Source: Nevskia sp.
GTDB taxonomy: Bacteria; Pseudomonadota; Gammaproteobacteria; Nevskiales; Nevskiaceae
Assembly: GCA_023229645.1 (NCBI GenBank)
Contig: JALNYU010000021.1
Location: forward strand, 1-64,000
Direction of reading: 5' to 3'
DNA: 64,000 nt
The position numbers were made by a program, and so were the translations under genes. The notes beneath the pieces were generated by a model. That model saw nothing but the letters and a program-made list of their open reading frames with translations. It was not told where the DNA came from and did not search any database. Shown here piece by piece: positions 33,388 to 42,400 of this stretch; the stretch's first letter is position 1, and every line of letters starts with the position of its first letter.

Positions 33388-36300
33388 ATGCTGATCGCAC
33401 TAACGCGCGCCGCACTGGCGCGGCCGCTGATGGCGCTGCTGCTGACGCTGTTGCTGATCGGCGCCGGCAGCTACGCTTTTGTGAATCTACCGATTGACGC
33501 GTTTCCTGACGTCTCGTCACCGCAGGTCAAGATCATCGTCAAACTGGCCGGCACGACGCCGGAGGAAATGGAAGCGCGCGTCACGGCGCCGATTGAAGTC
33601 GAACTGCTCGGCCTGCCGAAGCAAACAATGCTGCGGTCGACATCGAAATACGGCCTCGCCGACATCACGCTCGACTTCGCCGACGGCACCGACATCTACT
33701 GGGCGCGCAGCCAAGTCGCCGAACGTTTGAACGCAATTTGGGGCGACTTACCGCCCGGCGTCAGCGGCGGCATGGCGCCGATCACGACGCCGCTCGGCGA
33801 GATGTTCATGTTCACCGTCGACGGCCCGCAAACACTGGCCGAGCGGCGCGATGTGCTGGACTGGATCGTCCGCCCGGCGCTGCGCACCGTGCCCGGTGTG
33901 GCCGACGTCAATTCCCTCGGCGGCCGCGCCGCAACGTACGAAATCGTGCCCGACGCCGCGCGCCTCGCGGCGGCTAACGCAACACTCGACGACCTGCGCC
34001 AAACGCTGGAACGCTTCAATCGCAATGACGGCGCCGGCCGCGTCAACGAAGGCGAAGAAGCGCTGTTAGTGCGCGTGCAAGGGCGGCTCAATTCGCTGGA
34101 CGACATCGGCAACCTAGTGATCCGTGCCGATGGCAATGCACTGCTGCGCGTGCGCGATGTTGCCGACGTGCAGATGGGCGCGCTGACCCGCCTCGGCGGC
34201 GTGACGCGCAACGGCGAAGGCGAAACCGTCGAAGGCCTGGTGCTCGGCCTGCGCGGTGCAAACGCCGGGCAGTTGGTCGAGGCGGTGCAGGCCAAGCTCG
34301 AAGCGATCAAGCCGCTGCTACCGCAGGGCGTCACGCTAACGCCGTTCTACAACCGCGGCGAACTGGTGGGCCGCGCCGTGCACACGGTATCCAAAGCCCT
34401 GGGCGAAGCCGTTGCCCTCGTTGTTGTGCTGCTGGTGCTGTTTCTCGGCAACCTGCGCGCCGCATTGGCGGTGGCGCTGGTGTTGCCGCTGGCGGCGCTG
34501 TGGACATTCGTGCTGATGCGCAGCACCGGCCTGACGGCAAACCTGATGAGCCTCGGCGGCTTGGCGATTGCGATCGGCATGTTGGTCGACGCTGCGGTGG
34601 TCGTGGTCGAAAACATCGTCGCGCATTTCCACGAGGCCGATCACGGCGGCAGTACGCAAGAACAAGAGCACGACAAAACCCAGCTGGTGTTGAACGCAGT
34701 GCGTGAAGTCGCGGTGCCGGTAACGGCAGGGATGGCGATTATCGCGCTGGTGTTCGTGCCACTGCTGAGCCTGCAAGGCTTGGAAGGCAAGCTGTTCGCG
34801 CCGGTGGCGTTAACGATCGTCTACGCGCTGGCTGGCTCGCTGTTGCTATCGCTGACGATTATTCCACTCGCGGCCAAAATGCTGCTCAACGAGAAAGGCC
34901 ACGACGATCCCTGGCTGCCGCGCAAACTCGCCGCGCTGTACGCGCCGGTGTTGCGATGGTCGCTACGGCAACCGCTAGTCATCGGCGCTGGCGCCATCGC
35001 GCTGCTGCTGGTCGCAGGCGTGCTCTACAGTCGCGCCGGCAAAACCTTCATGCCGACGATGGACGAAGGCAGCATCATCGTCCAATTAGAGAAGTTGCCA
35101 TCGATTAATCTCGACGCCGCGCTCGCCATCGATACCCAATTCCAAAACGCGGTGCTGGCGCGCGTACCGGAGTTGTCAATGGCAGTGGCGCGCGCCGGTA
35201 GCGATGAAATCGGCCTCGACCCGATGGGTTTGAACCAAACCGACGCGTTCTTCGCACTGAAGCCGAAAAGCGAATGGCGCTTCGATAACAAAGAAGGCAT
35301 CCGCGATGCGATTCGGGACGTGTTGAAAGACTTTCCCGGCGTCGCCTTCACGTTCAACCAGCCGATAGAAATGCGCGTGTCCGAGCTGATACTCGGCGTG
35401 CGCGGCGATCTCGCAGTGCGCCTATACGGCCCGGACCTCGCGGTGTTGAACCAGAAAGCCGATGAAATCGCGACTGCGCTGCGCAGCATCGGCGGTGCCG
35501 AAGATGTCTATTACGTCGCCAACGAAGGCGTGCAATACCTGCGCGCCGTGCCGAACACCGAGGCCCTGGCGCGCTATGGCTTGTCGGTTGATGGCTTATC
35601 AGAACTGCTGCGCACACAGATCGAAGGCGTGAAAGTCGGCATGATTCAAAAAGAAGGCCGGCGCTATCCGATGATGCTGAAAGCCACCGGCGCCGACGAA
35701 ACGCCGGAGAATCTCGCGGCGATGCCGGTGCGCTTACCGGACGGCGCCCGCGTTGCGCTGAGCCAGCTGGCGACGATCGAACGGGTCAGCGGTCCGGTGC
35801 AGATCAACCGCGAACTCGGCAGCCGCAACACCGTGATCGTCGCCAACGTGCGCGGTCGGGATTTGGTCGGCTTTGTCGATGAAGCGCGCCGTACCGTCGA
35901 ACAAAATGTGCCGCTGCCGCCCGGCTACCGCTTGGCCTGGGGCGGCCAGTTCGAGAATCAACAACGCGCGGCGGCGCGGCTGGCGTTGGTGGTGCCGCTG
36001 GCGCTGGCGCTAATTTTTCTGATTCTCTATAGCGTCTTCAATTCGGTGCGGCAGGCGGCGTTGGTGCTGAGCAATATTCCATTCGCGCTGATCGGCGGCA
36101 TCGTCGCGCTCACCGCTGCCGGCGAATATATCTCGGTGCCGGCGTCAGTCGGCTTTATTGCGCTGCTCGGCATCGCGGTGCTGAACGGCGTGGTGCTCGT
36201 TACCTACTTCAATCAGCTCCGTGCCACCGGCATGACCTTGGAAGAAGTCGTCGTACAAGGCGCGATGCGCCGGCTGCGGCCGGTGATGCTGACCGCGAGC

Positions 36301-36507
36301 ATGACTGCGATCGGCCTCGTACCGATGCTGTTCGCGAGCGGGCCGGGCTCCGAAATTCAGAAACCGTTGGCGATTGTCGTTATCGGCGGCTTGGTCAGCA
36401 GCACGCTACTGACCTTGGTATTGCTGCCGATTTTGTACCGCCGCTACGCCGAGCCGCGGCCGCGGGCTAAACTCTCGGCCGCCGCACTGGCGCGCCGGCT
36501 TGAATAG
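33388..36507 (+). CDS. Heavy-metal-type RND efflux transporter (CzcA/CusA family)
   Basis: A 1039-residue inner-membrane proton-driven pump with 12 helices and two large periplasmic loops. The start LTRAALARPLMALLLTLLLIG leads to the family's NLPIDAFPDVSSPQVKI. The proton-relay helix 4 reads GGLAIAIGMLVDAAVVVVEN, closer to CusA/SilA in that spot than to CzcA. In contrast, AGSDEIGLDPMGLNQTDAFF and FNQPIEMRVSELILGVRGDLAVR look like the CzcA/CnrA branch. So a metal cation is likely but which one is unclear. ATG at 33388 lies three bases after the adaptor stop. Confidence 0.9.
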   Translation: MLIALTRAALARPLMALLLTLLLIGAGSYAFVNLPIDAFPDVSSPQVKIIVKLAGTTPEEMEARVTAPIEVELLGLPKQTMLRSTSKYGLADITLDFADGTDIYWARSQVAERLNAIWGDLPPGVSGGMAPITTPLGEMFMFTVDGPQTLAERRDVLDWIVRPALRTVPGVADVNSLGGRAATYEIVPDAARLAAANATLDDLRQTLERFNRNDGAGRVNEGEEALLVRVQGRLNSLDDIGNLVIRADGNALLRVRDVADVQMGALTRLGGVTRNGEGETVEGLVLGLRGANAGQLVEAVQAKLEAIKPLLPQGVTLTPFYNRGELVGRAVHTVSKALGEAVALVVVLLVLFLGNLRAALAVALVLPLAALWTFVLMRSTGLTANLMSLGGLAIAIGMLVDAAVVVVENIVAHFHEADHGGSTQEQEHDKTQLVLNAVREVAVPVTAGMAIIALVFVPLLSLQGLEGKLFAPVALTIVYALAGSLLLSLTIIPLAAKMLLNEKGHDDPWLPRKLAALYAPVLRWSLRQPLVIGAGAIALLLVAGVLYSRAGKTFMPTMDEGSIIVQLEKLPSINLDAALAIDTQFQNAVLARVPELSMAVARAGSDEIGLDPMGLNQTDAFFALKPKSEWRFDNKEGIRDAIRDVLKDFPGVAFTFNQPIEMRVSELILGVRGDLAVRLYGPDLAVLNQKADEIATALRSIGGAEDVYYVANEGVQYLRAVPNTEALARYGLSVDGLSELLRTQIEGVKVGMIQKEGRRYPMMLKATGADETPENLAAMPVRLPDGARVALSQLATIERVSGPVQINRELGSRNTVIVANVRGRDLVGFVDEARRTVEQNVPLPPGYRLAWGGQFENQQRAAARLALVVPLALALIFLILYSVFNSVRQAALVLSNIPFALIGGIVALTAAGEYISVPASVGFIALLGIAVLNGVVLVTYFNQLRATGMTLEEVVVQGAMRRLRPVMLTASMTAIGLVPMLFASGPGSEIQKPLAIVVIGGLVSSTLLTLVLLPILYRRYAEPRPRAKLSAAALARRLE

Positions 36508-36545
36508 TCGCGAGCCAGCACGCCGCGCCCAGACGAGCCCGCACG

Positions 36546-37241
36546 ATGCCAATGACGCCGCACACCGAGAAACACTTCACCGCCGGGGAGATGGTGCGCG
36601 ACGCCGTGATCGGCATGTCCGATGGTTTAACCGTGCCGTTTGCGCTCGCCGCAGGCCTCACCGGCGCAATCGCGCAGACTGATCTCATCGTCACCGCCGG
36701 CCTCGCCGAAGTGGCCGCCGGCTCTATCGCGATGGGCCTCGGCGGCTACCTCGCCAGTCGCGGCGATGCCCAGCACTACGCCAGCGAACAAGCGCGTGAA
36801 GAAAACGAGATCATCACGCGGCCGGACGACGAAGTGAAGGAAGTGCTCGACGTGTTCCGCCAGTACGGCTTGAAAGACGCGGAAAGCATGGCGATCGTCA
36901 ACTCGCTGCGGCAGCGCCCGAAAGACTGGGTAATGTTCATGATGCGTTTCGAGCTCGGCCTTGAGCAGCCGGACCCGAGCCGCGCCTGGAAAAGCGCGCT
37001 GACCATCGCCAGCGCTTACGTCATCGGCGGGCTGGTGCCGCTCAGCGCGTACTTTATCGAAGATAACGTACAGCGCGCATTGCAGATGTCAGTCGTCGTC
37101 ACGTTGATCGCGCTGGCCGTATTCGGTGCCGTCAAATCCCGCTTTACCGGCGCACCGGTGTTACGCGGCGCCATGCAGACCACGCTGATCGGCGGCCTCG
37201 CGGCGGCCGCCGCGTTTATGATTGCGCGCTGGCTCGGCTAA
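36546..37241 (+). CDS. VIT1/CCC1-family iron/manganese transporter
   Basis: A 231-residue membrane protein with five helices of the vacuolar iron transporter family. Family blocks are VRDAVIGMSDGLTVPFALAAGL in helix 1, LAEVAAGSIAMGLGGYLASR in helix 2, and the cytosolic metal-binding insert with EQAREENEI and EVKEVLDVFRQYGL. The last three helices begin at SALTIASAYVIGG. Expected to move Fe2+ or Mn2+ out of the cytosol. It follows the RND gene by 38 bases and is probably part of that operon, extending the metal-homeostasis theme. Confidence 0.9.
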   Translation: MPMTPHTEKHFTAGEMVRDAVIGMSDGLTVPFALAAGLTGAIAQTDLIVTAGLAEVAAGSIAMGLGGYLASRGDAQHYASEQAREENEIITRPDDEVKEVLDVFRQYGLKDAESMAIVNSLRQRPKDWVMFMMRFELGLEQPDPSRAWKSALTIASAYVIGGLVPLSAYFIEDNVQRALQMSVVVTLIALAVFGAVKSRFTGAPVLRGAMQTTLIGGLAAAAAFMIARWLG

Positions 37242-37962
37242 AAGCATCGCTGAGCATCGTCGGGCTCGCGATGCCGAGCGCCTGTAAGGTTTCAGGCCCC
37301 ACCTCGCCATCCGGCGCTAGGCCCTTGGTTAATTGATACGCGATTACCGCCGCGACGGTGTGCGGCCCGTAAATGCCGTCAACCCAACCGGGATCGTAAC
37401 CGCGCCGCTTCAACACACGCTGCACTTGCGCAACGCGCTTGCCAGTCAACGGGGGCTTTTTCAAATGCAAGGTCGGCGGTGGTGTTTCAACCACCTGCGG
37501 CTCACTCAGCGCCGCATAGTCGATGCCCGGTACAAGCACGCCGCAGTCCCAACGCCGTGCCGCGACCTTCAGCGCGACCACGCCGTCTTTTGCCGAATGC
37601 GCCTCAACGGTGCCACCGCGACCGTCGCTGATAGCGATATGCCCGGGGACGTCACCCTGCGCGACACGCAGTAAAAACGCGCCCGGCGTCGCTGCCGCTT
37701 CAGCAATCGTGATTTTCCGCCCGAGCTTCTTCACATCACGCGCCCAATAGCCGGTATAGGCATCGACCGTCGCGGGATTGCCGGCGTCACGATCACAGCC
37801 GTAAAGCTGATGCGCCACTTGAAAGACGCACCACGAGGCGAACTCGGCGCAATCCCAAGGGCCTTTCCATTTCTCGTTATCTTTCGGAACTTTGGCACCG
37901 AAAACATAGTGTTCGGTAAGGTGCGCGCGAGCAACCGTAACGATGTCTTTGCCTTCACTCAT
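37216..37962 (-). CDS. Putative NlpC/P60-like cell-wall hydrolase with C-terminal peptidoglycan-binding domain
   Basis: A 248-residue protein. The N-terminal 150 residues look like a papain-fold amidase: KGPWDCAEFASWCVFQ holds a candidate catalytic Cys, and PGHIAISDGRGGTVEAHSAKDGVV a candidate His. The C-terminal 70 residues are a peptidoglycan-binding domain type 1 (RVAQVQRVLKRRGYDPGWVDGIYGPHTVAAVIAYQ). There is no signal peptide, so it may act after lysis, be exported by a non-Sec route, or be phage- or effector-derived. Its end overlaps the VIT gene by 26 bases on opposite strands. Confidence 0.72.
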   Translation of the reverse strand: MSEGKDIVTVARAHLTEHYVFGAKVPKDNEKWKGPWDCAEFASWCVFQVAHQLYGCDRDAGNPATVDAYTGYWARDVKKLGRKITIAEAAATPGAFLLRVAQGDVPGHIAISDGRGGTVEAHSAKDGVVALKVAARRWDCGVLVPGIDYAALSEPQVVETPPPTLHLKKPPLTGKRVAQVQRVLKRRGYDPGWVDGIYGPHTVAAVIAYQLTKGLAPDGEVGPETLQALGIASPTMLSDAFSRASAQS

Positions 37963-38543
37963 AGCCTAATCCTCCTGACGCCTTAGAGACTGTTATGCAC
38001 AATTGAGTTACGGCGGCATCACCGGGAATCACGGTGGCGAAGTACCCACTCGCGTCGCAACATCGCTGACGAGGGCGCCGCTTGCCGCTTGCCGATGCCC
38101 GCTGCGGCGTGCAGGTATTGAAAATTAAGCAGATGTTGAAAGGCAGCATAATGCCCTCTTACGTCGCTGAAATTAGACAGTTCTAATAAGACTCTATTTC
38201 GCAGCGGATGACGTTAACAGCTGCGTATCGCGGCGTCACGCCAATAGTCGTTCTATAGTGTGCACAGCGTCACGTTAGACGCAGCAAACGAGCGAAAATA
38301 GTGATACGCGCCGAAATTCTGCTGCCGCCGATGAACTTCGCTAGCGCCTTGAGACCCCATTCATCGTTATCGCCATCGCCGGTTTTGCGCACTCGCCGCC
38401 GCTTGGGCGCGGTATGCTGCGACGGACATGCAGATGTCTGCTGCCAAATTTCCGGGCCATGCCGCGATAAAAAGCCGGCTCGAATTTCTGCGTCGGGGGT
38501 CTGAACGCCAAACCCGACGCGGCAAGCTCTCAGGAGGGCGACG
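37963..38543. other. 581-bp intergenic region, no gene recognised
   Basis: The gap upstream of both the cell-wall hydrolase (minus) and the DUF3014 gene (plus) has no coding stretch I can support. The 38150-38290 part is AT-richer than average and may contain promoters. The open frame 38301-38504 on the plus strand is Cys/Arg-rich with no known similarity and no good ribosome binding site. Confidence 0.4.
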
Positions 38544-39356
38544 ATGGACGAAAAACGCTGGGCGGCGTTACTGACCGCAATCGTGCTGGGCGCTGCCGGC
38601 ACCTGGTATTACCTGAACCACGTCGCAATACCGCCACCGCTCGCCGAGGCGCCGCCGCCTGCGCTCGAAACGGCCCCAGAACCGGCGCCCGAGCCGGTGC
38701 CCGCACCGCCGCCACCGGATTACCCGCTGCCACCGCCGACGGCTGATGCGCCAGCGCTGCCGAAGCTCGCCGACAGCGATGGCGCGGTGCGCGACGCGTT
38801 ATCAAGCCTGCTCGGCGGCGGCTCGTTCGCCGCGTTCATGGTGCCAACACAGCTGATCCAGCACATCGTCGTCACGATCGACAACCTGCCGCGCAAGCGC
38901 GTTGCGCTGTCTTTGCGGCCGATCAAACGCACGCCGCCGCCGTTCCTCATCCGCGAGGACAGTGGCCACATTTATTTGGATCCGGCCAATGCCGAACGCT
39001 ACGCCGCACAGGTGGCGTTGTTCGACGCCGTCAGCGCCGAAAAGCTGGTCGCGCTTTACGTGCGGTGGTATCGGCTATTCCAGCGCGCCTACGTTGAGCT
39101 TGGCTATCCCGAGCGCTCGTTCAATAATCGCTTGGTCGAAGTGCTGGATCACCTGCTGGCAACGCCGGAAGTGCCGGCCGAAATCGAGCTGACGCAGCCG
39201 AAAGTTGTCTACGAATTCGCTGACCCAACGCTAGAAGCCTTGTCCGCCGGCCAAAAAACCTTGCTACGCCTGAGCCCGGTGCAACGCGCAGACGTGATAA
39301 AGCAGTTGCGCGCCATCCGTGCGGCGGTGATCGCTCAAGTGCCAGCAAAATCCTGA
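38544..39356 (+). CDS. DUF3014 domain protein, membrane-anchored
   Basis: A 270-residue bitopic protein. A single N-terminal helix (AALLTAIVLGAAGTWYYL, residues 8-25) is followed by a long Pro/Ala/Glu-rich linker to about residue 65. The DUF3014 domain then has IQHIVVTIDNLPRKRVA, PFLIREDSGHIYLD, LYVRWYRLFQRAYVELGYPERSFNNRLVEVLDHLL and YEFADPTLEALSAGQKTLLR. The linker would let the domain span part of the periplasm. Function is not known. The start has AGGAGG 9 bases upstream. It converges on the ATPase gene with 45 bases between. Confidence 0.85.
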   Translation: MDEKRWAALLTAIVLGAAGTWYYLNHVAIPPPLAEAPPPALETAPEPAPEPVPAPPPPDYPLPPPTADAPALPKLADSDGAVRDALSSLLGGGSFAAFMVPTQLIQHIVVTIDNLPRKRVALSLRPIKRTPPPFLIREDSGHIYLDPANAERYAAQVALFDAVSAEKLVALYVRWYRLFQRAYVELGYPERSFNNRLVEVLDHLLATPEVPAEIELTQPKVVYEFADPTLEALSAGQKTLLRLSPVQRADVIKQLRAIRAAVIAQVPAKS

Positions 39357-39401
39357 GCTAGGCCCGCTAATACTTATGCGATCACTGCGGCGCAAACGGC
39401 C

Positions 39402-42400
39402 CTAGCCCGGCGCCGCCAACACCTGCAGCCGCGCGGCAATTTCGCCGAGGCTGCGCTGGATCTGTGCGTTGTGCGCAGCGCCTTCCTGCAAGCTGCCAAC
39501 CAGCGGCTTCAGGCCGAGATCCAACGCCGAGCGAAGGCCGGCCAGCACCGCCGCGGCGTCACTGATTGTGTCGCGTTTGAAGGCTCGCGCCAGCACTTGT
39601 TCGCTAGCCAGCCGCTGCAATAAATCTTCGATCTGCGACCACGGCACGGTCTGGTTGGGATCCGGCTCTGGCGCCGGCTTATCGGCGAGCGCACGCACGC
39701 CGCCGACCAGATCGACCAGCTGCGCAACCACGCGTGTACCGACATCAGCATCGCCGCCCATCGCCTTACGGCGCAGGAAGTCCTGCTTGATTTGGGCCCA
39801 GCGCGCGGCCTGCTCGGCAGTCATCGCGCCGCGTAGCTCGGCGAGCTTTAACAGGTTTTCTTCGGCGCCGGTGGTCAGCAACTGCGCTTCGCCGATGTAA
39901 TGGTCGGCGATCAATTGCTGCAGTTCGGCGTCATTCATCACTGGCGATATTTTTTCGGCGAGCTTGGCCATATTGCGGTAGCTGCCTTGCAGCCGGAACG
40001 GCGGCTCCGTGCGGTAGTCGTCGGCCTGTGCGGCGCTGAGGATGTATTGCTGATTAACCTTGAACAGCACCTCGCGCACCTGCAGCAATTTCTGCAGTGT
40101 CGCGACGATTTCCTCGATCTCGGCGCCGCTGTAGTGATAACTCAACGCCGTTGCCGAAAATTCGCGGCCCTGCGCTTTATCGATCAACCGATAGAGATCG
40201 GCAAGATCGCGTGTTGCCAGCGGCGCCAGCACCGCATTCGCGGTCAGGCTGTTCTCGATATAGCTGAGTTTGAACGCGTCTTCACTGCCGCCGAGCACAT
40301 CGCCGAGGTTGTAGATGTCGGCGCGGTTGGCGAGCATGTCCGGAATCTTGAACACTTCGCCGGACTCGGTATACGGATTGCCGGCCATGACGACGCAGAA
40401 TTTCTTGCCGCGCAAATCGTACGTGCGCGTAGCGCCTTTCCAAACGCCTTCAACGCGTCGCGTGCCATCGCACAGCGAGATGAATTTCTGCAGGAATTCG
40501 GGGTGCGTATGCTGAATATCGTCGATATATAGCATCACGTTGTTGCCCATTTCCAAAGCTAGATTCAGCTTTTCCAACTCTTGCCGCGCGGTGGCGTTCG
40601 GCGCCTGGGCTGGGTCCAGCGCACGCACCGTATGGCCTAGGGCCGGGCCGTTGATCTTCATGAAAATCAGGCCGAGGCGATGCGCCAGGTATTCCATCAA
40701 CGTGGTTTTGCCGTAGCCCGGCGGCGAAATCAACAACAACAAGCCCATCAAATCGCTACGCCGCTTTTCGCCCGCGGTGCCGATCTGCTTGGCGAGGTTA
40801 TCGCCGATCACCGGCAGGTACAGTTCGTTGATCAAACGATTGCGAACAAACGAGGTCAGCGGCCGTGGTTTGAATTCGGCGAGCCGCAGCGCCGCCCGCT
40901 CGCGGGTCAAAATGCCGTGGCGCAGTGTTTGGTAGCGCTGATATTCGGGCAGGAATTGCGCACGATGCCGGTGCAGACGCGCGCCGTAGTCGTCGATCGC
41001 CAGCGCTAAGCGGCCGTCGACGATGCGCGGATGGGTGCCGAGCAAGCCGGCAACCTCAACCTGTAATTCGGCTTCGCTGTAGCGGCGCGGCCAGCGATCA
41101 TCGAGCAGCAACAGGGCCGCGGCCTCCGGTATGTAGGCGGCGAGTGCAGCTTCGCTCGGCGTTCGGCAAAGCGCGTCCAGCGCCTGCTGCGCCAGCGCCC
41201 AGCGTTGATCGAGCCGCGGCGCTAACCGCGCCAGCGTCTGGCGGAATTCATCCCAGCGCCGCGCCGCCACCAAGCGCTGTTCCAGCGCCGTAAGCAAGTG
41301 GCGCGCGTACCGACTAAACAAAAACTGCGGGTGCTCGATGGCGAGCACTGATAACAAATAATCGGCGGCAGCGCGGCAATCCTCGGGCGCAACCGATAAC
41401 GCCGCCGCTGCGACAAAATCGGCCAATACGGCGGCTGCTTCGCACTGCAAGGCTTCGATACCGGCGCGGCTACCGAAAACCTCGGCGAGGTCGCGCGCAG
41501 CGCGGGCGCGCTCCGGCCAGCGTGCGGCGTCTGCTTCGGTATTCTCGACGCCGTGCCAGTACAACACCGCCAACGCGCGGGCGGCCGGGGCGTAATGCAG
41601 AGTGCCGGCGCTTTCTTGCAGCGCCAGCGCCGCGCGCAAAATGCGTTCGGCGTCGTGATCGTGAATTCCTTTCTCATAGCCATCGCGATAGCGCGGCGCG
41701 GCGAACTCGCGCGCGGTGCGCGCAAGCTGCTCCGGTTGCAGCGCTTGCTGCCGCAGCGCGGGCAGCGTTAATCCTGCTTCGCCGGCCTCGGCGGCGGCAA
41801 GCAATAAGCCAGCGAGCCATTCGCCGCGATAAAGGCTCGGCGATTCCGAGTCCAGCGTCAGCGGCCAGTATTCGCGCAGCGCGAACAGCGCTTCGTCGTG
41901 CAGCGGCTCGTAATAGTCGGTCCCGGTGAGGTGCAGCGCCAATCCGTCGCCACGCGGCAGCAAGGTTAGATCGGGCGTTTGTGTGTTGACGCTAAATCGA
42001 TGGCGTGGGCCCAGCTTGATGACGTTGCCGCCGTCCTCGAACAATTCGCTGCGATCACGCAGTGCCCGCACCGCTTGATCGCGAGCAGCTTTCAAGCGTG
42101 CCTCAACCTCATCGGCCTTGACGCTATCGCGATGCCCGCGCAGCCGTTCGGCGAGTTCGCGCAGCTTCAGAATCAGGGCATCGCCGGCAAAGAACGCGTT
42201 CATCGCGTCGGCATCGGTGAGTCGCGCGGTCCGCCGCGGCAAGCTTTCGAGAATGCGCTCGGCGGCGTCCATCACCGCTTGCGCTTTGCGCTGCCGCTCG
42301 TCGAGCAACTGCTGGCGCTGCGCTTCAAACGTTTCGACCAGTTCTTCGCGCTTGGCCAAAATATCGGCGAGAAACGGCTCATGTTCGCCGTACTGGCTTT

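Noticed and set aside
38301..38504. Short plus-strand open frame of 67 codons upstream of the DUF3014 gene
   Set aside because: Cys- and Arg-rich, no Shine-Dalgarno and no resemblance to any known protein; looks like chance in GC-rich DNA.
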